In this document: in pieces, positions 1 through 11,329 of the stretch
How the letters are laid out: each line of letters opens with the position of its first letter
How positions within the stretch are numbered: position 1 is the stretch's first letter
DNA from: Monomorium pharaonis
Taxonomy: Eukaryota > Arthropoda > Insecta > Hymenoptera > Formicidae
Direction: 5' to 3'
Length of the DNA stretch: 64,000 nucleotides
Assembly (NCBI RefSeq): GCF_013373865.1
Contig: NC_050474.1
Coordinates: 8,480,061 to 8,544,060 of the forward strand
Notes under the pieces: generated by a model
The model's database searches: none
What the model was told of the DNA's origin: nothing
Seen by the model: only the letters and a program-made list of their open reading frames with translations
Program-made: the position numbers and the translations under genes

Positions 1-1703
1 GCATCGCCCCCTGCGATCCTTGCTGGAGGGACAACGCTGAAATGCGTGGCCCACCGCAAAGCATTTAAAACACTGCAGAGGGCGGCGCTTCAACATTTCT
101 ACGTTAGCATATGACCAACCGATTCTAAATTTTTCCATTTGTGCGATTCTCATCGCACTCTCTAAGGGGCATTTTATCCAGACTGAGCATAACCCGCTTC
201 TCGTATATCTTATGGCATCCATTTTAACGCTAGCTTCCGAACATTTCCCTAATCTTGCAATTTCTTCTTTTATCTCTTCAGCTTCTATAGAATCCTCGAA
301 CCCAAATACATTAAGTTCCGCCGTACTTGTAGGGCGTCCTATTGCTACGTTGTTGTCCTTGAGAACCTGCATAAGTTTTTCTGCTAATTTATCCGCTTTA
401 GTGTTCGTATCCTCTCCAGGAAGCTCTATTATGATTCCACCGCAGGCGGACTTTCGTACCTTAGTGTTGGTGATTCCCAACTCTTCTAGCGAGATTTCTT
501 GTCTCGCTTTTTTCATTATATTCATAAACAAGTTGACGTTATTCTCCATATTAATTGTTATTGCCGCAGATTTTAGTGGGATTCTTTTAGGGATGTAAGT
601 TCTACTTTTGTTTTTTGAACCTACTTCCTTTATTATCTTTGATCTGGCCTCACTTCCGCTATCTTCAGTAGAAGTCGCATCCGATTTCTTCCTTCTCCAT
701 CTGGATTTTACCAGGCTCCATTCTGCCTTGCAACTGGCCACATTTCTAGTGGCCGCAGCCTCATTAATTTTATTTAAATCTTCATTGATTGTTACTGTAC
801 GTGATGATTGCAACTCATACCTTGAAGTAGAAGCAATATTGATCGCTGGATATTTTTCTTTTGAGTAATTATTCCCCGATTAACTTCCACATTAACTCTT
901 GTCGCCTCTTCATCTGAAGAGTCGATAATCTTACGTTCTTTATTCATTTTTGCTTTAATATTATCTTCGCTTCCAGAAGGTTTGATTACCTTTTCTTTAA
1001 CATTGCTTTGTTCCTTCAATTAATTAGTTAATTCAATATATTGTTGTCTATAAAAATCTAGATCGCCGATTTCAGAAGCTCTTATGGCCAACTTTTCTAC
1101 GATACACTTCGTATGTAATATACAATCCTTCATTTCTCCGTTGACTTTGCCTTGCAGATTGGTGGAATTAATCCTGGCGTCATCCAATTTTTTAAGTTTA
1201 TGCAAGGCTTCCACTGCCAATTGATTGGCAGTCATTACTTGATATTGTTCCATTTTCTCCTGCAATTCTTCTTTCTTTTTTTTAGTCATTTTCTTTTTTT
1301 TCTTATTTGTTTCTTCCTGTGTATTACCCTTAGCCTTATCTCTTTTTTCTTGCCTTCCTATTTGATATAAGGTACTTGCATATTCCCACTGTTCGTCATC
1401 CAGGTTGGTTTTCCAGCTGGGAATTTTAGAAGAGGCTTTCCTACTAGCTTTCTTTTTTGTGCCTCCTATTATCTGTTTCTCTTCCTCATCACTAATCTCA
1501 ACTGTTTCTATTACCTCTTCCTCTCTCTTATCTCCAACGATGTCTTTAGTGTTTGCTTGACTTCTTAATTTCTTTTTATAATTTGGATTAAGCTTAAAGT
1601 CTTCTATACTAACAATGGTTGGTCTAGTTCTAGTCTCTTGTTCCAAAGCTATTTTTTTATTAACATACTTATTACCAGATCCACTCTGCTTATAAGACGC
1701 CAT
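1..1703 (-). pseudogene. ORF1 (gag-like) of an R1/I-clade non-LTR retrotransposon, decayed and cut by the window edge
   Basis: Read right to left, a lysine- and glutamate-rich N-terminal region starts with ATG at 1703 and runs 227 codons to an in-frame stop at 1020-1022. The same frame continues past that stop, then a frameshift near 860-870 moves into another open frame that reaches the window edge. This last part ends in a CX2CX4HX4C zinc knuckle (CFKCFAVGHAFQRC, about 45-90), preceded by the segment GWSYANVEMLKRRPLQ, typical of ORF1 proteins of R1-like elements. Such proteins bind element RNA. The zinc-knuckle array and ORF2 (endonuclease/RT) would lie left of base 1. The stop and frameshift make this a dead copy. 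The family call rests on the knuckle and its flank; the clade is less certain than the class. Confidence 0.75.
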
Positions 1704-1731
1704 TTTTCCCTATGTAAATAAACTTATCTAT

Positions 1732-2562
1732 CTATATTCTGCACTGTCTCGAGCACGGAACGCGCCTTTCCCCGCAGGCAAGATGCAAGCGCGATAGTTT
1801 TAATGGAGTCGCTCCACCGATTTGCACCGACGCGATTAAATTGAATTGCGCAAAGAATTCTTGTATGGTCCACGTGGCATAGCACGCTACGATATATTTT
1901 TCAGCGTCCTTCACAAGGCGGCCGTCGAGTGGCGCGATGCTCGTCGATAATCGCTCGATGCACAGTTGGATCTTATAGACGTGACGAACAGCGTCCATTA
2001 CGTTACTCGGGATGTTGGTCGAGAAGAGTGGAAATTCCATCTTGTCTGACTCTGAGTCATCGAGCGGTCGCAGTCTTACCAAACACCCCCCCCCTCCATT
2101 CTGATGAATTTGGCTTTGCTGTTATTTAGAAACAATGTTCACTATGTCATAGTTGTACACGGTGCTTTTCCCGTGTACAAAATACGCGCGACCATCGCCG
2201 GTGTTGCGTATACGGTGGTGGTGGTGGTCGTTGTCGTCGTCGTTGCCGCGCGACAGTCGTGCGCGAGCAACGTCAGATCTGGATCAATAACTCGGTCTAT
2301 ATACACCGCCCAGTTGGAAAGCCGCGTAATCACGAGGCGCTTTTGAAGCATTCTCGTTAAAAAAGTTACTTACCTCTCGTTAAATACGTCGTTTTCGGTT
2401 ATCGCCTCTCCGATCTCGATTTTCCTCGCGTCGAGGGTCAGTACCTCCTCTATGTGTAGTGCGTGACGCGATTTTACGTAATTGTTGGTGTACGACACGA
2501 GATCGCGCACGTATTGACGCATCAAGGAGGCACATTTCTGTAGCGTTGCATTTTATATGCAT
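1732..2562 (-). other. unidentified coding-like segments, possibly exons or an old viral or host fragment
   Basis: I do not recognise this. On the minus strand, 2082-1732 is open for 116 codons with balanced, protein-like composition. Upstream, about 2555-2375 is open in a convincing frame (it includes SLMRQYVRDLVSYTNNYVKS) and ends at AACGAGAG followed by GTAAGT, a good splice donor. Between them lie a simple GTT/GTC-rich stretch (about 2212-2250) and a run of nine C (2086-2094), both places where frames slip. It could be a two-exon host gene remnant or an endogenised viral gene; nothing in it decides between these. Confidence 0.3.
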
Positions 2563-3400
2563 TCCAGAATAAGCATTTGATTAATTAAATTTTTGTTCTA
2601 TTTTCAGATCAAGAGAGGTGAAAGCCAGTCTTCCACGTTGCTGTTTTACAGGCTGTTCAACAATATTATTTATTACATTTGAATACAGCATGAAAATAAT
2701 GAATTTAATAATAATGTAATAAATCCTAATATAATAAAGCTTAAATAAAGCTTGCATATCTTCTATTAATTCATTTCTCACCCACAAGATTAGACCATTT
2801 ATATAATATCAATAATAAATCTATATCTTCTCCCGTTTATTCAATTTTATACCAAATTGCGTTTATTTCCATTTTTTTTTGCTTTTAAAACATTATTTTC
2901 CGGTCTTGTCCAAAAATTCTTATTATTTAAATAACTCCTAAATTTTTCTTGATATTGTGTTAGATTTTCTGCAAGTAAATATTAATTTTAGAAGTAGAAT
3001 AGATACGTACGTTCAAAGGTAGTATTTAGATGCTCAATATACCCAAAAAGTCATTAATGGATGAATGTGTTTTTAGCACTTCTTTTAACTCTGTTTCTTT
3101 CCGTAATGTTATTAGTTCTGTACGGTTTTTTTAAAATACAGAAAGAACTTGGTTTATATGTATTTAACCAAGTATTTTCATAATATACAACAAAAGATTT
3201 TAATTTTTCGTCTCTTTCTGTCGTCAAATATTTTTGTTTTAATTAAGTTAAAACCTTCTTTGATGCACTGTTCAGGTAAGAAAGCCAATGCAATTAATAA
3301 TTTTATAAAGCCCCATCCCTTTTCATCCTCAGTCCGGGCTTCAAAGATTTTATGTTTCTCCCCGTTGTCTATTAATGCTTGTAAGAAAAGAGCTATGACA
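2563..3400. other. AT-rich stretch without recognisable genes
   Basis: The short open frames here are low-complexity and I see no conserved motif. The right part may already belong to the 3' end of the neighbouring MULE-type transposon remnant. Confidence 0.5.
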
Positions 3401-3411
3401 TATGAAATAAG

Positions 3412-4975
3412 TTATATTACTCTATGTACATTATTATTTGTTATTACTTGACAAAAATGGAAAAAGGAACCAATTAATTGTATTTCGGGGAACACAATTT
3501 TCAATGCTTTCCTCTCAGCTTCCTCGAAGTCCGAGATTGCAATTTTCGGCTGCAGCTTTAAAAATTTGGCTACTTTTTGAAGAATATTAACGTAATTTTG
3601 CGTCTTCTTCCCTTCCATAATAGCATACGCAAGCGGAAAGGTCTTAAATTTGGAAAATTAATTTTATGATATTGCATAATATAAACTGCCAAAAAATCTA
3701 ATTTAATTAAATTAAATGTATTTTGATGTGATCAGATCAAATTAAATTTGTATTCTGTGTATCCATACATAAAAATAAGTCGATATCTATGTATACAAAA
3801 AAATGAAAAATTATTACAATCATACATGATAATGCATGCTGTTATATATCTGATTTTATCAGAAGATATAAATTAGTCGCGGGCTTATATATTTTAGAAC
3901 AGCAGATATGAAAAGCACGCAGTTAATTTTCTGATAAAATCGTATATGAAAGCGTGTTTAATCATATATACATGATTATTTTTACAAGTTTCTGTATAGA
4001 CAGATATAGACTTTCTATGTATAAAACAAAATACAAATCTAATTAGATTCAGTCATATGTAATTAAATCTAGTTATATCTAATTAAACATAATTTTTTAA
4101 CGTAAGCGTTTCTGCAATTAAAGATATAAAAAAATTAATTTGCTTACTCTGTTTTTATGCTTAATTACAATAGTCCATAATTGACAATTTTCGTTTTGGA
4201 TTTTGGGTACAGTAGCAAATGTACCAATATCGTGGGCAAAGACGTTTCATTTAATTTGTCCCTTAACTGATTATCCATGAATAATATATGCTCTCACTTT
4301 TATTGTTTTGTACAATAAATTGGACAGAAAAACTTTCTGTCGAATTTATTTTTAATCTTTTTTGCCACTCTCCCTTTTTAAGACTTCCTTAAATCGTCGA
4401 GATTTTTTGGTATTTTTCCTGCAAGATTGCCCTTCCTAAAACGCCTTATCGATCTTTCTAAATTAGAAATCGATGTGTGGTCCAACAAGTTATCATATCT
4501 ATTTTTACAATTTTTTTATATTAATATCACATTAAAAAAAATTTATTCTGTTTTTTTAATTGCAATGTATCTATAAGAAGATATTGCATTAAATATTAAA
4601 AATCTCCGCTGAGTATTGACATATGTGCAATTCTGTTACAGTATATAACAATTATATAATAATATTTAAAATTTATGGCCTAAACGGATTGCTGATATAA
4701 TTTTAATACTCGTGAAATTTATAATATCGTAATTAACAAAAAATTATCTTACTTTTTTATCAAAAGTTTTTTTAAATCCGCTTTCGACAGGAGTGGCGAG
4801 GATTTCATGATGCCTTCTTTTAAGGAAGCCAGATGGATTGTAGGCTTCTTATGATTGTGAGTCCCGCTTATTTTATAAATATTATTTTTTAATTGCATTC
4901 TTACTTTACAATTACTATTTTTGCGAAAACTACACTCATAATATCTGTAAAAAAAAAAACATTTTAAAAGCATGT
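3412..4975 (-). pseudogene. FLYWCH/MULE-type DNA transposase remnant, copy 1
   Basis: Three pieces lie in the right order on the minus strand. At 4973-4749 is a FLYWCH-type zinc-finger segment (YYECSFRKNSNCKVRMQLK, followed by GTHNH). At about 4500-4390 is a basic linker. At about 4250-4140 comes the start of the MULE transposase core (GTFATVPKIQNENCQLWTI), and at 3618-3412 its continuation (SDFEEAERKALKIVFP, then FFHFCQ). The pieces are in different frames and separated by AT-rich sequence, either introns or decay. The family is a cut-and-paste transposase with a DDE core. The same arrangement recurs at 38.5-39.6 kb, which supports the reading. Confidence 0.7.
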
Positions 4976-5104
4976 AAAAATTTCAGAAAATCTGCCACTG
5001 GACTTGCGGATATTACTACGTAATTTAATTGGAAAAAATTACTTGTCTTTTTGTAATTTTTATTTAATATAATTTTTATTAAGTAATTAAAAAAATAGCG
5101 GCTA

Positions 5105-6763
5105 TTATATATTACGAAAAAACTTTCCGGGGTGGAGTTTCACTATCCGCGCTAACGGCCACTTGGTGGGAGGATAGCGTTCGTCCGAGAGGAGCACCAT
5201 TGCGCCCTCCTTTAATTCGTTTGAAGGATGGTGCCATTTCGAAATTGATTGATAGCGTTGAAGACACTCAGCTGTCCAACGCTTCCAAAATGCCTCGGTT
5301 TTATGGCGTATTAACTGCCATCGTAATAAGCGAGAGGTGGGCTTGTTTATGAGATTTGGCTCCGGGATGGCTTCTCCTATAAGGAAGTGTCTGGGCGTAA
5401 GTAGAAAAATCCTCACTGTCGTCGGACATGGGGCAAATCGGTCGTGAATTTAACACAGCCTCGATCTTTGTCATCAGTGTCGAGAGCTCTTCATAGGTCA
5501 ATACCGACTCTCCGATGATTCGACGCAGATGGAATTTGGTCGACTTGACGGCCGCCTCCCATATGCCGCCAAAGTGTGGAGCGGTAGGCGGTATAAACTT
5601 CCACTCTGTGCCGCAGTTCGCGAGCAGGCCCGCCAGTTTTTTCAATTCGCGGGATGCGGTGTTAAATTATTTCCGTAGCTCGGCGTCGGCTCCGACGAAG
5701 TTCGTCCCGCAATCGCAGCGTGGCACATATTCCGTGCCGGCCGAAAAACCTTTTATAGGCGGCTAGAAAAGCCTCGGTGCTGTAATCCGTCACGACTTCG
5801 AGGTGCACAGCGGAGGTGGCGAGGCAGACAAAAATGGCCAGATATCTTTTGTAAGATAGTTTTTGCTGCTCTTCCGTGCCAGGTCTTGATCGTGATGAGG
5901 CCAGCATAATCTACCCCGGTATTCAAGAATGGTCGAGCCGGGGTCACTCTAGCAGACGGCAGCTGCCCCATGAGTTGTTGAGCTTGATGTTTCCGGTGAC
6001 GGGCGCAGCGGACGCAGCGCAGAATGTACGATCTTATCGGAGCTCGACTTCCCAGTATCCAGTACGTTTGGCGCAGATGCGCTAACGTAATTTGTGTTCC
6101 TCCATGCAGCGTCTGAGAGTGGGAATCTGCAATAATTAAGGACGTTAGTGGGGAGCATCGCGGCAAGATGTATTGATGCTTCGATTCGGGGTCTAGTTGA
6201 GAATGCTCTAGTCTGCTTCCCACTTGCAGAAGACCGTTTCCATCTAGGAAAGGTGTTAAGCGCAGAAGCGGGTTCGATTTAGGAAGCAGCTCGTTTTTTG
6301 CTAATATATCCATATTTTCCTGAAAGTAGGCTCGCTGTATCTGTTTAATCTAGAAGAGCTGACTCCTCTTCAGCTCGGAGGGAATGAGCGGACTATCCAG
6401 AGGGGGGGGGGAGCGCTTGGTGCGAAAACGCTTAGCTGCTTGTTGACACACGGCTGTAATTCTAAATAATCGCGTCAGTGATGAGTAACGCGTCAGCAGG
6501 TCCCAGTGAATTGGCGGGGTAGCCCTTGTGGTTGATAGCACGCAGCGTGGTCTTTCCTCCTGGCTTGCGTCGTGTGATTTTGATGCGTATCTTGCCGGCC
6601 AATGATCTTGATTATGACGCAACCAGGCAGGCTCCGTCAACCACAGGGGGTGTACCCGTAGCTGGGTAGAATCAAGCCCTCTCGAAGCGCAATCAGCAGG
6701 GTTGTCCTTGCCGGCTATAAACTGTTTCAGCGAATAAACAGTGGGCATACGAGCGTCATTCAA
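5105..6763 (-). pseudogene. BEL/Pao LTR retrotransposon pol remnant (RNase H end, integrase, C-terminal domain)
   Basis: In order on the minus strand: 6763-6350 has the BEL-typical motif NPADCASRG with the following HPLWLTEPAWL. 6313-5753 has the integrase HHCC zinc finger (CVRCARHRKH) and the beginning of the integrase core. 5645-5301 has the end of the core (PPTAPHFGGIWEAAVK, then VLNSRPICP). 5416-5105 has the C-terminal domain (LLRWQLIRHKTEAFWKRW, then KWPLARIVKLHPG). At least three frameshifts separate these, and no reverse transcriptase is seen upstream. This is the 3' half of a dead element. A better-preserved relative lies at 17.9-20.9 kb. Confidence 0.85.
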
Positions 6764-6890
6764 TATGGCCGTCTGAATCGGTATGAAAGATAGTGAAATG
6801 AGAAAGATGGCCGGAGCGCCATATACAAATGTCTGTTAACTCTCGACAGAATTTAGACTGTGTATTTCAGAGAATGCATCTTAACAATGA

Positions 6891-7096
6891 GACTGGTACC
6901 ATGATGTAATAAGAAAGGTGAACCAACATCACGTATGCGCAGTAGTCGACCAATAAGAATTGGGTCCAAATATTCGAAAGAAAAAGATTATTTGCGCGGT
7001 GCATTTGGACCCAAATTTCATTGGCTCCGCTCATCGTGCCGCCATCGCTATATGCGCAATGGTACACCTTTCTTATTACATCATGACTGGTACCAG
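6891..7096. repeat. foldback/MITE-like nested palindrome, about 205 bp
   Basis: The outer arms CTGGTACC...ATGATGTAATAAGAAAGGTG on the left and CACCTTTCTTATTACATCAT...GGTACCAG on the right are inverted copies. Further inside, TATGCGCA, CCAAT and TTGGGTCCAAAT also recur inverted, so nearly the whole unit folds back on itself. No coding capacity. Confidence 0.7.
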
Positions 7097-8930
7097 ACTT
7101 ACGTGAGTGTGCAAATCTGCGAGGCGGCAAGAAGCGTCCTTCTGCCTAATGTCCGTATAAGGACGCTCTGAGTGCAACTTACCCTTCGAGGGTCTAAATA
7201 TTGTAAATGCTCATGGCATTGCCTTGCGCAGACAAGATTGGCTAGTAGCCACTCACAAACATAGGCTAACAGCCCCTTGATCTCAACGACTTTGTCGCGG
7301 AGGTGGCAAATGCTTTCTCAAGGTTAAACCTTATTTGAATATTATATTTCACACGCGTTGTACTCAAGCTCAGCCTCAATTCTGATTCCTCAATTTTGAT
7401 TCCCGTACGAATTATAACAGGCTAAAACCTAAACCAAAGTTAACTCGGACTATCTAAAGGTATTCAACGACGAATTTCAACGCGCACGCATGAAAGATAC
7501 GTCTGCTTAGTAACGCAGAAGAAGAAGAAAAAGAAGGCGCAAGAAGACGATTGAGGGCCTTCGATGCCGATTATGACCTAGATGGACCTTCGCTCGCTAC
7601 GGTCGATCGCGGGGGCGCTCTTCGGTTGGAGCATCACCAGCGGCACCGCGCAGTTTTGCCACCTTAAGTACCGCGTTGAGCGGATGCGACAACTTTAGAC
7701 TTAACAAAATCTTTTTTAGTCTTTGTTCACATTAAATATTTATTTTTATTTTTAGCTCGTCATCAGCGAGCCGGACGAGCTCGTGAACGAGGTCGCGGAC
7801 GTGGACGAGGCCGCGGATTTGGGAATGCATACTTTTATTTTTATACCAAGTAATCTCTTGAAAGAATTTACAAGGTACATTATATTATAATATTACACAA
7901 GCGGACGGTAACTTCTGGCCATCGGAAAATAGTAGCATTCCAATTTCTACATATAGGATATGTTATAGTGTTATACAACATGTAGTTAGAAATTAAAACG
8001 CAGTTTCAGATGGCCAGGCGTTTAGGTTTCCGTACATATATAAAAATAAAAAATCTTAATTTTCTAATTCCAATTGTTCCATTTATAAAAATTTATGAGT
8101 AAATAAATTTGTGGAATTACAAAGTCAATTAATTTATTGTGTTCTGCAATTTCAGATGATCTGATGACTGGACATTTGCAAATCATCATCAATCAGCCGA
8201 AGAAAACTGAATTTTATTTGTATTACTTTTAGAAAAGTTTTTTATTTCACGATTCTGTATATTATTACTTGTGCGTATAAAAAAAAAAACGTATAAATGA
8301 AAAAATTATGTAATTTTTTTTACGAAATGGCGGCTGCGGTTTTTTTTAAATACATTTATTAATGCACATTTATATGTTTCATTTTTTTTATTTTCCCCCA
8401 AAATTAGAGTTAAAATATTGAACTTATTTATTTCAGGTTTAAATCTAATAATTTAATAAATTTAATTAAATTTAATTTTAATCTAACTTTAATAAAATTT
8501 AAAATTATTTAAAGTTATATTTTCTATTTTATGTGTTTTATATATTTAAATACTTTTAAAATTATTGTTTAAAATAAGTTATTTTTCTTTTACTTTATTT
8601 TCTTTCTTTAATCAATATTATTTGCATAAGTAGAGTTGAAAGTCCTATTATTATTATTTATTATAAGAATAGTGACATTAGAAATTCCGAACTAGTTACT
8701 AAATACAACAAAGAATTAACTGAAAAATTTTAATTAATGTAGAATTTTTCCAAAACTAAAGATGCTGATGATACTTGATCTTGTATACATTGCACGGTAA
8801 GTTCTTATTATTTCTTAAGATATATATTTTTTTCACAAAAACTTATTAATTTTCTTAATAATGCCTTTTTAATTTTAAATTTAAAAACAATTTAAAATTT
8901 TATATAAATTAATATTTACAAATATCACAA
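7097..8930. other. mostly non-coding; one Arg/Gly-rich exon-like stretch
   Basis: Most of this is AT-rich with no recognisable gene. At 7756-7850 a short frame encodes alternating arginine and glycine after a pyrimidine tract ending in TTTTAG, which looks like a 3' splice site. It could be one exon of an RGG-type RNA-binding protein or a chance purine-rich repeat. I cannot name a product. Confidence 0.3.
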
Positions 8931-8934
8931 GACA

Positions 8935-11290
8935 TAGGTTTTGAATATATAGCAGTATTCATTGCAAATAAAAATAATGATGATAAAGAAATTATAATTA
9001 TATCACTCTACAGACCTTCTAACCATCATATCAACAAATCGAAATGCATTGAACTCTTCACCCATATTAACAATCATCAGACCATTTGGAGATTTGCATA
9101 TGTGGAGATTTTAACACTCAAAATCCCCTATTCTTCTCGTGGTAATGCCGTAGGAAAATTTTTAGGAGAAGCAATAGATGCCTCATCCTTCTTCATTATT
9201 AATAACGGATCATGTACAAGGATTTCAGCGAACCCAGAATACGTTAGTTGTCCAGATTTAACACTTACGTCTGGAATGTTACAAACGTTTGAGTGATCAA
9301 CCGGTATGAATCCCATAGGAAGCGACCACCTCCCTATCACATTTTTAATGAGTAAAAACTATACAAATTACAAACATTCATGCGAATTTTTATATGGGGG
9401 TTCGAGTAGACTTACAGCTGACGGGAGCAGAACTGTATTTCCAATGGTATGATTTAATAATAAAAAATGCTTTAAGAGCAGGCGCCAAACCGATAGCTGG
9501 TAAAGGCTCAATTAAGACATTTAACTAAAAAAAAAAACAACTTTAAAATAAGTAAACACCTTAAAACCAAAAAGGCAATCCCTGGTGGGATGATGACTGT
9601 AGCCAAGCTGTCGAAAATAGGAAAAAGCATATGATCTTCTTAAAAATAATCATTCTTGCATTAATCTTATGGCCTATAGAAAATCTGCAAAAGAGGCAAG
9701 AAAAACTATTAAAAAAAAGAAAAATGAAAATTTTAAATCACTTGTTAACAAGCTCAACTCAAGTGTGGAACTAAAAGACTTTTGGCATACTGTTAACATT
9801 TTTAAAAGATGTGCTGTTTTGAACCAATTAAACCACCTAATTCTTTCAAGAAAATCAAAATTATGAACACTATTAACAATTTAGTCTTTCCTTGGATGGA
9901 ACAATGCTTTGATAATATCAAGGAATACGAGTCACAAGAAGATTGGAATTTACCATTCGCTTTACATGATTTACAGTTAATAATCCATACATCTAGGGAC
10001 AAATGTGCTCCAAGACCGAACCTTATAAGTAATCTTTTATTGAAGAATCTTCCATCTAAAGCTCTTGAACGTCTTTTAGTAATATTTAATAAAATAATGG
10101 AGGATGGATCGTATCCAGGGGAATGGAATCAATCGATATTACTTTGATCCCAGAACCAAACAATAATGAATTCAGACCTATTTTACTAATCTCGAATGTA
10201 TTAAAAATATTTGAAAAACTAATTTTGAAAAGAATGGACAAATTCATAGAAAGTAATAGAATACTGCCTAGATGTCAGTTTGGCTTTAGACGTGGAAAAT
10301 CATGTCAGGACTGTCTGGCTCTGGTTAATCTCGAAATATATAAAGCTTTTTCGACGCAACATATGACTGGAGCCATTTTCCTTGACATAAAGGCTGCCTA
10401 CGACAACGTTAATCGGCAACTGTTATACTCCGCAGTTAATGATCAATTCCTTGATCTCAACCAATATCAAAAGAGCTGTCAAAAACTTCAATCCTAGAAG
10501 CGTAGACTTTTATGAATCTGGTTATTGGATGGCTAACAGATGTATTCAGAAGGGTCTACCATAGGGCTTTGCATTAAGCCCATTACTGTATATATACTTT
10601 AATATATATGTAAAGGATATTCTTTAGCAGATTCCACACAACTGCCAAACGATTCGCTGATGACATTGCGATTCTCTGTTCAGATAAAGATTTAAATATT
10701 ATTAAAAACTCATTATTAACGGCTTTTGTAAATATTGAAAAATGGCTAAATTTCCTAGAACTGGATATATCCATCCCAAAGACTCAGTGTATTATATTTA
10801 ATAGGAAAAGATTAACTCCAAATGGAGGAGAATTGGAATTTGACTCAAGATCGCTTAAATTACAAAGTGTAGTTACATACTTAGGAATGATCTTAGACGA
10901 GGGTCTACATTGGAATAACCACATACAAACACTTAAAATAAAAACTATGAAATATATATAAATAATATACTAAATAATAATATACTAAAATGGATAGCTG
11001 GATCCTTATGGGGTATTAACCCAATGTTTAAGATTTGTGAATGGAGCAATAGGAGCGCAATTGGACTGGGGGAGCATGTGGTACGTCAGCGCTGCATGTT
11101 CCAAGATCAAAGTGCTAGAAAAGATTCTATGTTATTCTTTCAAAATAGCAACTGGTCTTCCCAAATCTACTCCAAACAGAATCACTTGGAAATTCAGTCA
11201 ATAAAAATGTCTTTTGAATCGGATCAGTTCCAAAGCAGATAAATATGTGAGTAAATTAATTCAATTAAAAAGCAATTACTGTTCGAGACT
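8935..11290 (+). pseudogene. Jockey-like non-LTR retrotransposon ORF2: endonuclease and reverse transcriptase, decayed
   Basis: The apurinic endonuclease signature is present in broken frames: ISLYRPS (about 9000), GDFNTQNPLF (about 9108), and SDHLPI (about 9320). The reverse transcriptase follows: FRPILLISNVLKIFEKLIL (about 10170), QFGFRRGKS (about 10277), then AIFLDIKAAYDNV with the first catalytic aspartate (about 10375) and FADD with the catalytic pair (about 10655). The C-terminal RT part continues to about 11290. ORF2 nicks target DNA and primes reverse transcription from it. Multiple stops and frameshifts kill the copy. Its RNase H end reappears at 14.1 kb, so the element is split by the GC-rich block between. 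Confidence 0.8.
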
Positions 11291-11329
11291 ATAACAATTT
11301 TATAAGAGTTTTAACTTTTCCCCTTTTAT

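Noticed and set aside
2086..2094. Run of nine C as a programmed slippage site
   Set aside because: No pair of conserved frames depends on it; it is more likely decay or sequencing ambiguity.
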